Shown: positions 7,230 through 14,972 of the stretch, piece by piece
How the letters are laid out: the number at the start of each line of letters is the position of its first letter
Position numbering within the stretch: the first letter of the stretch is position 1
Source: Flammeovirgaceae bacterium UBA2786
Lineage (GTDB): Bacteria > Bacteroidota > Bacteroidia > Cytophagales > Cyclobacteriaceae
Assembly (NCBI GenBank): GCA_002352225.1
Contig: DEIA01000087.1
Span: forward strand, 1-49,252
Direction: 5' to 3'
Length of the DNA stretch: 49,252 nucleotides
The notes under the pieces: model-generated
What the model was told of the DNA's origin: nothing
Databases searched by the model: none
What the model saw: the letters and a program-made list of their open reading frames with translations, nothing else
Made by a program: the position numbers and the translations under genes

Positions 7230-8153
7230 ATGCAGCGCGTTATCAATTTTTTGGCCCCGCTTTCTATTGGCTTGTTGCTGGTGTATGTGTTGTTCGATCA
7301 GTCTGAACGTAAACCAGAACCTACACCCGAACTTGAGCCTATTCCGGTATCAGAAACGTTTCAACCCTTTGTGGCCATCTCATACGATTTACCGGAAAGT
7401 ATTTCGTTTGCCGGTGAGCTGGTTCCATTAACTATTCCGGATGTGCGCGAACGATTAGATCGCGAATTGCAGGTAAACATTTATCTGCAAAGCAGCACAT
7501 TGTTTTTGCTGAAACGGGCAAACCGCTGGCTACCCCGAATGACAGAGATATTAAAAGCCAATAACATTCCGGACGATTTCAAATACCTGCCCTTGATAGA
7601 GAGTGGCTTGGTAAATGGAGTATCACCCAAAGAAGCGGTGGGCTATTGGCAAATACGGGAAGCTTCAGGTAAAGAACTCGGGCTTGAAATAAACAAAGAA
7701 GTAGATCAGCGCTACGACCCGATTAAATCAACCGAAGCGGCTTGTAAATACATAAAGAAGGCATACGAAAAATTTGGCAACTGGACGTTAGTGGCGGCTT
7801 CCTACAATCGGGGTGTGGCGGGCATTCGAAGCGACCTGGAAGATAATCAGGTTGATAATTACTACGATGCTCATTTAAATGATGAAACCGCCCGGTATGT
7901 ATTTAGGATTTTGGCAATCAAGGAAATTTTTGAGCATCCTGAAAAGTATGGATTTAAATTAAATCCCGATCACGTGTATCATCCGGAAGAACTTCGGACA
8001 ATTGAAGTGCACGAAACCATTGCTAACCTGGTTACATTTGCAAAACAGAATGGCAGTAACTATAAAATTTTAAAACGACACAACCCGTGGTTGCGGCAAC
8101 CTCGCCTTACAGTAAAAAAAGGAAAGGTGTACCAGATCTTACTACCGGTATAA
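7230..8153 (+). CDS. Membrane-anchored lytic transglycosylase (SLT domain, MltD-like)
   Basis: 307 residues. One transmembrane helix (about 5-22) is followed by a proline-rich linker (30-45), a helical region, and an SLT goose-type lysozyme domain. The catalytic Glu124 is in PLIESGL, followed by GYWQI and AASYNRG, the standard motifs of family 1 transglycosylases. The enzyme cleaves peptidoglycan between MurNAc and GlcNAc in the periplasm. The C terminus (YKILKRHNPWLRQPRLTVKKGKVYQILLP) resembles a degenerate LysM. It lies between the LOG and creatininase genes with gaps of 2 and 4 nt, so the three are probably one transcript. Confidence 0.9.
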   Translation: MQRVINFLAPLSIGLLLVYVLFDQSERKPEPTPELEPIPVSETFQPFVAISYDLPESISFAGELVPLTIPDVRERLDRELQVNIYLQSSTLFLLKRANRWLPRMTEILKANNIPDDFKYLPLIESGLVNGVSPKEAVGYWQIREASGKELGLEINKEVDQRYDPIKSTEAACKYIKKAYEKFGNWTLVAASYNRGVAGIRSDLEDNQVDNYYDAHLNDETARYVFRILAIKEIFEHPEKYGFKLNPDHVYHPEELRTIEVHETIANLVTFAKQNGSNYKILKRHNPWLRQPRLTVKKGKVYQILLPV

Positions 8154-8157
8154 AACT

Positions 8158-8919
8158 ATGAGACCTTACATTCTTGCTGAAAACAACTGGAAGACAATCA
8201 AAGACGCATCGTTCGAGGTGGCGGTGTTGCCGTGGGGTGCCTGCGAAGCACATAACCTCCATCTTCCGTATGGAACCGATATTATTGAAGCGGAAGAAAT
8301 TGCAGCCGAAGGAGCACGGTTAGCGTGGGAGCAAGGAGCAAAAATTACGGTATTACCCGCTATTCCATTTGGTGTTAATACCGGCCAGTTCGATGTGCTG
8401 CTGGATATGAATATGAATCCATCCACTCAGTTTGTTGTGTTGCGCGATGTAATTGAAACGCTGAACCGGCAGGGAATTTATAAACTGATAATACTCAACA
8501 GCCATGGGGGCAACGATTTTAAAACCATGATACGGGAGTTGGGGTTAAAATTCCCGAATATGTTTTTGTGTTCGTGCGATTGGTTTAAGAGTATAGATCA
8601 GAAAGATTTTTTTGTAAACAAAGACGACCATGCCGGTGAGATGGAAACCAGTTTAATGATGTACTTGCGCCCGCAGCTGGTGCGTCCATTATCAGAAGCA
8701 GGTGAGGGGAAGGCAAAGAAGTTTCGCTTTAAAGCAATGCAGGAAGGATGGGCCTGGGCCGAACGCAAATGGATGCAGGTAACAGCCGATACCGGAGTGG
8801 GCGACCCGCGGCAAGCTTCAGCCGAAAAAGGAGAGAAGTATTATAAAGCGGTTACCCAAAAAGTAGCGCAGTTTTTTGTTGAGGTGGCTAAAACAGCTAA
8901 GCACGATTTTTACGTATAA
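8158..8919 (+). CDS. Creatininase family amidohydrolase
   Basis: 253 residues, a single-domain creatininase fold. Metal ligands are visible in WGACEAHNLHLPYGTD (Glu30, His32, His35, Asp41), with NSHGGND downstream and DDHAGEMETS carrying the later Glu. The family hydrolyses cyclic or linear amide bonds (creatinine, formamidopyrimidine intermediates, mycofactocin precursor peptide); which applies here is unknown. No mycofactocin or flavin-pathway partner is nearby. It starts 4 nt after the transglycosylase stop and ends the three-gene run. Confidence 0.88.
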   Translation: MRPYILAENNWKTIKDASFEVAVLPWGACEAHNLHLPYGTDIIEAEEIAAEGARLAWEQGAKITVLPAIPFGVNTGQFDVLLDMNMNPSTQFVVLRDVIETLNRQGIYKLIILNSHGGNDFKTMIRELGLKFPNMFLCSCDWFKSIDQKDFFVNKDDHAGEMETSLMMYLRPQLVRPLSEAGEGKAKKFRFKAMQEGWAWAERKWMQVTADTGVGDPRQASAEKGEKYYKAVTQKVAQFFVEVAKTAKHDFYV

Positions 8920-8995
8920 GTAAGTTGAAATAAGTGCATAACTAAAACATACTTTAACGCAGCGTTTTGCGGGTAATAAAATTCACACATTATTT

Positions 8996-9811
8996 ATGAT
9001 TGAGCAGATTAAAGAAGCCACCGCCTACTTAAAGAGCCATGGAATAACGGCACCCGAAGTAGGCGTAATCCTCGGCACGGGCCTGGGTAATAAGTTCGTA
9101 GAAAAAATCAAGAATCAAATTGTCATCAACTACAACTCTATACCACACTTTCCAATTTCTACGGTAGAGTTTCATAAAGGCAAACTTATTTATGGTGAAG
9201 TAAAAGGAAAGAAAGTGTTGGCCATGCAGGGCCGCTTCCATTACTACGAAGGCTATTCGATGCAGCAGATTACATTACCGGTTCGGGTAATGAAACTGCT
9301 GGGTGTAGAATTCCTGCTCATCTCAAATGCAGCCGGAAACCTGAATCTGAAATGGAAGAAGGGCGAGATGATGCTGATTGATGACCACATCAACCTGCAA
9401 CCCGATAATCCGCTGCGCGGCCCTAACTTCGAAGCGTTTGGTCCACGTTTTCCGGATATGAGTGCTCCGTATTCAAAAAAACTAAACGACTTGTTGATAA
9501 AAATCGCGAAAGCAAAAAAGATAAAACTCAATAAAGGAGTTTATGTTGCTGTAATGGGCCCTAACCTGGAAACCCGGGCCGAGTATCGTTTCTTACATCG
9601 TATTGGTGCCGATGCGGTAGGCATGAGCACTGTGCCCGAAGTATTGGTAGCTAACCACATGGGCTTGCCCTGTTGTGCTATTTCTGTACTTACCGATGAT
9701 TGCGACCCCGACAATTTGAAACCGGCAGCGCTTAGCGAGATTGTGGCGGTAGCCAATAAAACAGAACCCAGGCTTACGGAATTGTACATGGAATTGATTG
9801 CAAAAATTTAG
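8996..9811 (+). CDS. punA: Purine-nucleoside phosphorylase (inosine/guanosine type)
   Basis: 271 residues, typical of trimeric PNP. GVILGTGLG is the phosphate-binding loop, GRFHYYEG and NAAGNLN are the ribose/phosphate and base regions, and VMGPNLETRAEYRF plus GMSTVPEV complete the PNP/MTAP signature. It cleaves (deoxy)inosine and (deoxy)guanosine with phosphate for purine salvage in the cytosol. A related MTA phosphorylase is less likely given the AGN-type loop and length. It follows the creatininase gene by 76 nt and may have its own promoter. Confidence 0.92.
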   Translation: MIEQIKEATAYLKSHGITAPEVGVILGTGLGNKFVEKIKNQIVINYNSIPHFPISTVEFHKGKLIYGEVKGKKVLAMQGRFHYYEGYSMQQITLPVRVMKLLGVEFLLISNAAGNLNLKWKKGEMMLIDDHINLQPDNPLRGPNFEAFGPRFPDMSAPYSKKLNDLLIKIAKAKKIKLNKGVYVAVMGPNLETRAEYRFLHRIGADAVGMSTVPEVLVANHMGLPCCAISVLTDDCDPDNLKPAALSEIVAVANKTEPRLTELYMELIAKI

Positions 9812-9898
9812 GGATTCGGACTTTCCTCCTGTTCATAAGAAAGAAACTGCAACCTTTCGATTTCTGTCTGCGTCTTATACAGGTAAATCCCCCGTTTT

Positions 9899-10756
9899 AT
9901 GAAGACAATACTTACCCTGTCTGCCCTTACATTAGCTATTACTGTTTCGGCTCAGTCTGCCAAAGAAGGCGACTTTCATCTTGACAAAGAATACAAACTG
10001 AGCGCTACTGGCACCATTAAACTCGATGTGTCCGATGCAAAAGTTTTTATAGTAGGCTCGGCCCGTAGTACGGTGCATGTAAAAATAGATCGGAGTGTAA
10101 CCACCAAAGGGTTAGTGTTTGGTCAGCAGGAATTTAGGGTGGATGTAGCCGAGCAGGATGGCGACCTCTCCATCCGCGAGTATTCGCACGGTTCTGTTTC
10201 CGGCATTGTAGGATATTATAACGAGAAGTACACCATTAACCTGGAAGTGCCGCAAGGGGCCAGCCTGATTATTGATGGCGATGATGGCGATTATTTTCTG
10301 AAATCGGTAGATGGTTCGATCGAGTTGGATTTGGATGATGCCGACATTGAGCTAACCAATTGCAAGGGAAATCGCTTTGATATAAAATTAGATGATGGCG
10401 ATTTGCGTATGGACACGGGCAAGGGTTCGCTGGAAATAGATGCCGATGATGCTGATGTTGAAATTACCAACGCGAGCTTCGAAAGGATTAATGCACAACT
10501 GGATGATGGTGATTTTGTGATTGAAACATCCTTGGCGGAGAATGGAAGTTACCGGGTAAACTTACAGGATGGCCTGGTGGCAATGAAAATTTTAAGTGGT
10601 GGTGGCCGGTTTGAAATCCGACATGATAACGCAGGAATTAGTACCGATTTCGAAGTTGTGGAACGATCAGAAAACCATACCATCGTTAATACAGGTAATG
10701 GCAACGCGCGCGTTGATATTCGTGCCGATGATGCGCGGGTGAGGCTAACCAAATAA
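9899..10756 (+). CDS. Secreted Asp-rich repeat protein (DUF4097-like beta-solenoid)
   Basis: 285 residues with a clear type I signal peptide (cleavage after VSAQ, about residue 19). The centre consists of repeated strand-turn units in which DDGD and DADD alternate (DGDDGDY, DLDDADIEL, KLDDGDL, DADDADVEI, QLDDGDF, ending RADDARVRL), spaced roughly 20-22 residues. The pattern predicts a beta-helix with a ladder of acidic turns, possibly binding calcium or other cations. The general layout recalls DUF4097 'putative adhesin' proteins. No enzymatic motif is visible. Role inferred only as extracytoplasmic structural or binding. Confidence 0.75.
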   Translation: MKTILTLSALTLAITVSAQSAKEGDFHLDKEYKLSATGTIKLDVSDAKVFIVGSARSTVHVKIDRSVTTKGLVFGQQEFRVDVAEQDGDLSIREYSHGSVSGIVGYYNEKYTINLEVPQGASLIIDGDDGDYFLKSVDGSIELDLDDADIELTNCKGNRFDIKLDDGDLRMDTGKGSLEIDADDADVEITNASFERINAQLDDGDFVIETSLAENGSYRVNLQDGLVAMKILSGGGRFEIRHDNAGISTDFEVVERSENHTIVNTGNGNARVDIRADDARVRLTK

Positions 10757-10764
10757 TAAGATTG

Positions 10765-11898
10765 TTACTTTAGAGAAAACCACCATTGTTTGAATTGCTG
10801 GGTTTCATTTTCCAGCTCTACCAGTTCTCCGATTACCGGAGTTACCAGAGGTATTCCAATAGTTTGATTCAGTTCGCTTACGCGATTCAAAGGTTCGTTC
10901 CAGGGATGGTTTGCAAGCTGGAATTTTGAATTGTGTACAGGAAATAATCGGTGCGCTTTTATATCCTGTGCAGCTTGTAGTACTTCATATGGTAAAGTGT
11001 GAATGTAACGCCACGCTTCATTGTATTGCCCGCTTTCGATAATGGCCAGATCAAATGGCCCAAACTTTTTACCGATAGCAGCAAAGTGTGTATCGTATCC
11101 GCTATCGCCACCCACATAGATTTTTAATGATGGCGTTTCCAATACATAGGAACACCATAAGGTGTTGTTGCGGCTAAACCCACGGCCCGAAAAATGGCGG
11201 GCCGGAGTTACATGCACAGTGAAGACACTATCGAATTCAATGCTTTCGTACCAATCTCTTTCCAGTACTGTAGCAGAGTCATAACCCCATTGCTCGAAAT
11301 GAGAACCTACGCCCAGTCCGCAAATAACAGTTCCTACTTTCGATTTAAGTTTTGTAATGGTTTCGTAATCCAGGTGATCGTAATGATCGTGCGAAATAAA
11401 CAGGTAATCGATAGCGGGCAAATCTTCTACCGTGTATCGGTCCGTTCCGGCAAAAGCTTTTACGGTTCCCGGAAGGGGCGAAGCATTACCACTAAACACA
11501 GGATCGACCAGAATACGCTTGCCGTGCAGTTGCATGTAGTATGACGAATGTCCGAACCACACTAAAATATTTTTTTCGGCCGGAAGGTTGAGTAAATCTG
11601 TTTTAACCGATGGAATGGTATCCACAGGAACAAGCTTCTCATGTTTTTTAAAAAGACGGGTATATATAATGCCGGGTATAGTGTAGCCCTCGGTTAACTG
11701 TGGTGTAAAACTCAGGTTCTGAAAAGAACCATCTTTGAAGTTTGGCGATTGACTGATTCGTTCCTGCCGCGAACCTTCGGGCGATTTTCCAAATTTGTTT
11801 AATCGCATATAGAGAAAAACAGTTAGTGTAAGCAACACAACCAGTACCAGCAGGGTAAAGAGGGTGCGCTTTACAATTTTAAGTAATAATTTTTTCAA
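10765..11898 (-). CDS. Membrane-anchored MBL-fold metallohydrolase (NAPE-PLD / UlaG-like)
   Basis: 377 residues. One N-terminal transmembrane helix (about 12-31) precedes a metallo-beta-lactamase fold. The HxHxDH motif is at 170-175 (HDHYDH), followed by ARHFSGRG, GGDSGY and FPVHNSKF for the remaining metal ligands. WFGHSSYYMQLHGKRILVDPVFSG is the characteristic start of the N-acyl-phosphatidylethanolamine phospholipase D-like group. A zinc hydrolase acting on phosphodiesters or lactone-like substrates is likely; the exact substrate is unknown. It converges on the Asp-rich protein gene with 8 bp between stops and is followed upstream by the ParDE pair. Confidence 0.88.
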   Translation of the reverse strand: MKKLLLKIVKRTLFTLLVLVVLLTLTVFLYMRLNKFGKSPEGSRQERISQSPNFKDGSFQNLSFTPQLTEGYTIPGIIYTRLFKKHEKLVPVDTIPSVKTDLLNLPAEKNILVWFGHSSYYMQLHGKRILVDPVFSGNASPLPGTVKAFAGTDRYTVEDLPAIDYLFISHDHYDHLDYETITKLKSKVGTVICGLGVGSHFEQWGYDSATVLERDWYESIEFDSVFTVHVTPARHFSGRGFSRNNTLWCSYVLETPSLKIYVGGDSGYDTHFAAIGKKFGPFDLAIIESGQYNEAWRYIHTLPYEVLQAAQDIKAHRLFPVHNSKFQLANHPWNEPLNRVSELNQTIGIPLVTPVIGELVELENETQQFKQWWFSLK

Positions 11899-11906
11899 CA
11901 GATAAG

Positions 11907-12203
11907 TTAGTTAGCCAATGCTTTTAAATCCATTCTTTCATGTAGAATCCTGATAATTACAGTTTCTTTCTCAGTAATTATTTTATAAAAGATTATATGA
12001 TGGTTGGCTTTCAGACCTAATAAGTTATTACTAACCCCTTCATAGCTTTTGCCGAGGAGCGGGTTAGTAGCAGCTTCCTTACAAAAGGCCAACAATTGCC
12101 GGTAGTATTTATCGGCCTGGACCTCTGACCAAGTGCGAACCGTGTAATTCCAGATATGGGTTAGATCGTTAACGGCTTTATTTGTAAACCGATATTTAGC
12201 CAT
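11907..12203 (-). CDS. parE: ParE/RelE family toxin
   Basis: 98 residues, the normal size for the RelE/ParE superfamily. MAKYRFTNKAVNDLTHIWNY is the typical first strand and helix, and the C-terminal ETVIIRILHERMD strand is characteristic of ParE. ParE toxins poison DNA gyrase, while RelE relatives cleave mRNA on the ribosome; the helical hairpin and ParD partner favour ParE. The ORF overlaps the upstream antitoxin by 8 nt, so translation is coupled and the antitoxin is made first. Confidence 0.9.
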   Translation of the reverse strand: MAKYRFTNKAVNDLTHIWNYTVRTWSEVQADKYYRQLLAFCKEAATNPLLGKSYEGVSNNLLGLKANHHIIFYKIITEKETVIIRILHERMDLKALAN

Positions 12204-12447
12204 TACGCTTCTTAGCGGTCTTTATTAAGGCAAGATGTTTTTCCGAATCAAAATTGTGCGCAACCCCACTGTCAATCCCTTCTTTGATTGCCTTCTTCAG
12301 TGAGGTTAATTTATTTTCTTCATCTTCTAACAACCTTAATCCTGCCCGGATTACCTCGCTGGCGTTTTTATAACGACCCTTGGAAATCCGACTTTCAACA
12401 AAGTCTTCAAAATGATCACCTAATGAAACAGATGTGTTTTTTCCCAT
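12196..12447 (-). CDS. parD: ParD-like ribbon-helix-helix antitoxin
   Basis: 83 residues. NTSVSLGDHFEDFVESRISKGRYKNASEVIRAGLRLLE is the classic ParD/CopG ribbon-helix-helix segment, with the strand at about 4-9 and the second helix beginning at NASEV. The C-terminal charged tail would wrap the toxin. Such antitoxins dimerise and repress their own promoter. Three perfect palindromes lie 18-56 nt upstream of this start codon and are the obvious operators. Confidence 0.9.
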   Translation of the reverse strand: MGKNTSVSLGDHFEDFVESRISKGRYKNASEVIRAGLRLLEDEENKLTSLKKAIKEGIDSGVAHNFDSEKHLALIKTAKKRNG

Positions 12448-12465
12448 AAAATCAAACCCTTGTTT

Positions 12466-12503
12466 GTAACAATGTTACCAAAAATTGGTACAATTTTCAA
12501 TTG
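12466..12503 (-). promoter_or_regulatory. Triple-palindrome operator upstream of parDE
   Basis: Three perfect dyads are packed in 38 bp: GTAAC-AAT-GTTAC (12466-12478), TACCAA-AAA-TTGGTA (12476-12490) and CAATT-TTC-AATTG (12491-12503). Centres are 11 and 14 bp apart, roughly one helical turn. This fits cooperative binding of ribbon-helix-helix ParD dimers for autorepression. Assignment as operator is inferred from position; the dyads are directly visible. Confidence 0.6.
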
Positions 12504-12524
12504 TAAAGTGTAACAGAAATGGCC

Positions 12525-12953
12525 TTACTTCTTTGCCAACAGGCAATCCAACTCAAAGTATTTTTCTTTCATGGTACTTAAGGCAAAAGCTGCAGCCGAT
12601 GCACTAAATACCGAGTAATCGAAAGGGCCTTTAATGCCGGTTGAAAACGTCATGGCCAACGCGAATAACAGTAATAAAATACCGCTGAGTTTTGCAAATA
12701 ATTCTGTTTTGAAACCCAACAACAAACACAAAGGGAAAATGATTTCGGTCGCGGTGGCCACCATAGCAATTGGTGAAACCAATGCCTCGGGCAGCCACGG
12801 ATTTATGACTTGTGTGTAGGCAACGAAGTTTTCCCAATTACCCCAGGCCGACATTTCTGCGGGCCACCAGCCAAACCGATCGGCTACAGCCGATAGAAAT
12901 GAAGCAGAAAGCGCGAACCGTAAGAAGAGTTTTATGTTTTGCGCGGTAAACAT
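12525..12953 (-). CDS. DoxX family membrane protein
   Basis: About 142 residues from the start chosen here. The frame stays open 40 codons further upstream (to 13073), but the ATG at 12953 is preferred: it begins a typical DoxX N terminus (MFTAQNIKLFLRFALSASFLSAVADRFG) and a TACCTTTG promoter box lies just upstream. Four hydrophobic helices are evident, with the second half (EIIFPLCLLLGF, LLLLFALAMTFSTGIKGPFDYSVFS) matching DoxX proteins. Family members are inner-membrane proteins tied variously to thiosulfate/quinone or thiol-redox functions; no partner is visible here. Confidence 0.8.
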   Translation of the reverse strand: MFTAQNIKLFLRFALSASFLSAVADRFGWWPAEMSAWGNWENFVAYTQVINPWLPEALVSPIAMVATATEIIFPLCLLLGFKTELFAKLSGILLLLFALAMTFSTGIKGPFDYSVFSASAAAFALSTMKEKYFELDCLLAKK

Positions 12954-12972
12954 GAGTAAGGCATTTTGAAAG

Positions 12973-12980
12973 CAAAGGTA
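12973..12980 (-). promoter_or_regulatory. Bacteroidota -7 box TACCTTTG for the DoxX gene
   Basis: On the minus strand TACCTTTG exactly matches TAnnTTTG. It would start transcription about 13 nt before the ATG at 12953 and lies inside the longer open frame, which supports the shorter start. A -33 TTTG is not well placed. Confidence 0.45.
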
Positions 12981-13111
12981 GAAAAGAATTTCAGGTGCTA
13001 TTACAAATTCAACTGATACCGGGTTACAGATGGATGCCAGATAGGTAATAAGAGAAAGTTGTAAACGAATCAATACATTAACTCAAAGACAAGCCTGAGT
13101 CTGTAGAGAGT

Positions 13112-13519
13112 CTATAAAAACGGATTGATAATTTTCAGTTTTTCCTCGATGACCTGCCCGTGATTCAAGTCTTCTGAAAATAATGCAGTACACCCGCATT
13201 CAATTGCTGCCGCAATAATCAGGCTGTCGTAAAATGAAAAGGCATAGCGTTCGACAATTTTGCAGGCAGCGGCAATGGTACTTTCAGAATTTATGTGTAC
13301 GAAACAATTCCCCGCAGATTCGTTCACTGCGTTAAGTGCTTCAACAGGGCTGGCCTTAAATTTTTTAATAAGTGTGTTGGCAAGTTCCTGTAATACCTGT
13401 GTGCTGATGAAAGAATCATGTTGGTCAATAAGATGCCGCGCAACGCCTTGCTTATCAAGTTCCGCAAAGGAATAGCTGTAAACCAGGATATTGGTATCAA
13501 GAAAGACACTATCGTTCAT
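13112..13519 (-). CDS. PIN-domain toxin (VapC-like ribonuclease)
   Basis: About 135 residues from the ATG at 13519, which gives the standard PIN opening MNDSVFLDTNILVYSYS. The frame extends upstream to 13558 but the added residues have no PIN similarity. The acidic centre is visible: Asp in FLDTN, Glu in LQELANT, Asp in FSFYDSLIIAAA, and Asp in FSEDLNHGQ. PIN toxins are Mg2+-dependent RNases, usually against tRNA or rRNA. The start overlaps the end of the upstream small ORF by 11 nt, the usual toxin-antitoxin arrangement. Confidence 0.88.
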   Translation of the reverse strand: MNDSVFLDTNILVYSYSFAELDKQGVARHLIDQHDSFISTQVLQELANTLIKKFKASPVEALNAVNESAGNCFVHINSESTIAAACKIVERYAFSFYDSLIIAAAIECGCTALFSEDLNHGQVIEEKLKIINPFL

Positions 13520-13700
13520 TGGCTTCCTCCCGGTTGAACCTATAGCCACGAGTATCAATTTTTAAAGCATTGAATGAACCTTTCTTCTTTTTCCGCCCGG
13601 CATCCTTCTTTTCTGAGATAGTAAAGCCAAGATAGCCAGCAAGACTTCTTAGCAGCTCCAACGTTTTGGAATCATTGTATTTTATGATTACTTCCTTCAT
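13509..13700 (-). CDS. Putative antitoxin of the PIN toxin
   Basis: 63 residues, highly charged: an N-terminal strand/helix (KEVIIKYNDSKTLELLRSLAGYLGF), then a lysine/arginine-rich tail (KKDAGRKKKKG). Not recognised as a specific antitoxin family, but its size, charge and 11-nt overlap with the PIN gene make antitoxin the natural reading. The tail would be the disordered toxin-binding part. The 282 bp upstream (13701-13982) hold no gene; they are AT-rich with a near-palindrome GGATTTTAAAAATCC around 13911. Confidence 0.65.
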   Translation of the reverse strand: MKEVIIKYNDSKTLELLRSLAGYLGFTISEKKDAGRKKKKGSFNALKIDTRGYRFNREEANER

Positions 13701-13982
13701 GCAGGCAATTTAATCATTTTTTAAAGAACAGATGCAGCTGTCTTAGTGGGGAAATCTTTGTTATAAAAATTGTCAGCCGTTTTTTTTGAAACCAAATTTT
13801 TGACCGGCCACATTGCTGCCAACAATTCAATATAGGAAACTCTATTTCCTCATCACAAATCACAAACTTTGGGCTATTCGGGATTTGTAATCCAGAATCT
13901 TAATCAAATTGGATTTTAAAAATCCTTTTATCTATTGTTCGACATTATTTAGAATCGTTCGGGAACAGCTTATGGACCTACT

Positions 13983-14846
13983 TTAAACATCACAAATCCC
14001 AACCCCTTGCTTCAGCGAAGCTAACTTATCGGGCCGCTTGGGAATAAACTCCTGCGCTACGTAACCTGTAAAACCGGTTTCGGCAATAGCGCGCATTATG
14101 GCCGGGTAGTATAGTTCCTGGGTTTCATCAATCTCGTTGCGACCGGGAACACCACCCGTATGATAATGACCAATGTATTTCTGGTGTTTGCGAATGGTGG
14201 CAATTACATCGCCCTCCATTATCTGCATGTGGTAGATGTCGTATAGCAATTTAAAATTGGGTGAACCTAATTTCTCAGCCAGTTTAACTCCCCACTCAGT
14301 ATGATCGCACTGATAGTCTTTATGATCTACCTTACTGTTCAGCAATTCCATTTGCACGAGTATGTTGTGCTTCTCTGCCACTTTCATAACAGGTGCTAAT
14401 CCACGCACACAGTTTTCAATTCCTTTTTCTGAACTGAGTCCATTCGCATTTCCGCTAAAGCAGATTACACTTTTCAATCCCGCATCGGCAGCTTTGGGGA
14501 TGTTGGTAGAGTAGTCTTTCAGAAATTTTTCGTGAAGCGAGGGATCGTTAAAGCCTTTAGTCAGCCCAAGGTCGGTAGCATAAGCCATTGCGCAAGTAAG
14601 CCCGTGTTTTTGTACTACAGCCCACTGGTCGGGACCAAGCAGCTCTATCGACTTTAGTCCAATTTCTTTTGCCGCCTTAGCAAGCTCTTCCAGTGGAATG
14701 GAACCATAACACCACTGACAAACGGAGTGGTTGATTTTGTTGCCTAGTTCAGCAGACAAGGCACTCATGCTTTTGCCAATTTGAGGTAGGGCAATAACAC
14801 CGGCTGCAGTAGCGGCAATGGATTTAAGGGCTTGTTTACGATTCAT
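13983..14846 (-). CDS. Exported TIM-barrel sugar isomerase (hydroxypyruvate isomerase / xylose isomerase-like)
   Basis: About 287 residues from the ATG at 14846 (MNRKQALKSIAATAAGVIALPQ), a Tat-like/secretory leader common in Bacteroidota sugar isomerases; an in-frame ATG 30 nt upstream is less suitable. The AP_endonuc_2 TIM barrel shows SVCQWCYG, KSIELLGPDQW, QMELLNSKVDH (metal-binding Glu), LLYDIYHMQIMEGD (Asp/His ligands), HYHTGGVPGRNEID and GYVAQEFIP (last Glu). Such enzymes isomerise hydroxypyruvate/tartronate semialdehyde or related sugars with a divalent metal. The substrate and the reason for export are unknown. Confidence 0.85.
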   Translation of the reverse strand: MNRKQALKSIAATAAGVIALPQIGKSMSALSAELGNKINHSVCQWCYGSIPLEELAKAAKEIGLKSIELLGPDQWAVVQKHGLTCAMAYATDLGLTKGFNDPSLHEKFLKDYSTNIPKAADAGLKSVICFSGNANGLSSEKGIENCVRGLAPVMKVAEKHNILVQMELLNSKVDHKDYQCDHTEWGVKLAEKLGSPNFKLLYDIYHMQIMEGDVIATIRKHQKYIGHYHTGGVPGRNEIDETQELYYPAIMRAIAETGFTGYVAQEFIPKRPDKLASLKQGVGICDV

Positions 14847-14972
14847 AGTGGTGAGTTTTTTATTCTGGAAATCCAAGATACGAGATTAATTTATAAATGA
14901 CATCTGGTTACTGACTTCTCGTTTTTGGGTTGCAACGCCCAAACTATTAAACTCCCCGCAACCTGAATTAAG

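Noticed and set aside
12954..13073. N-terminal extension of the DoxX gene
   Set aside because: The extension has no DoxX similarity and contains a consensus -7 box; start placed at 12953.
13701..13982. AT-rich gap with GGATTTGTAATCC and GGATTTTAAAAATCC dyads, considered as an IS remnant
   Set aside because: No transposase similarity, no target duplication and no ORF; only short palindromes.
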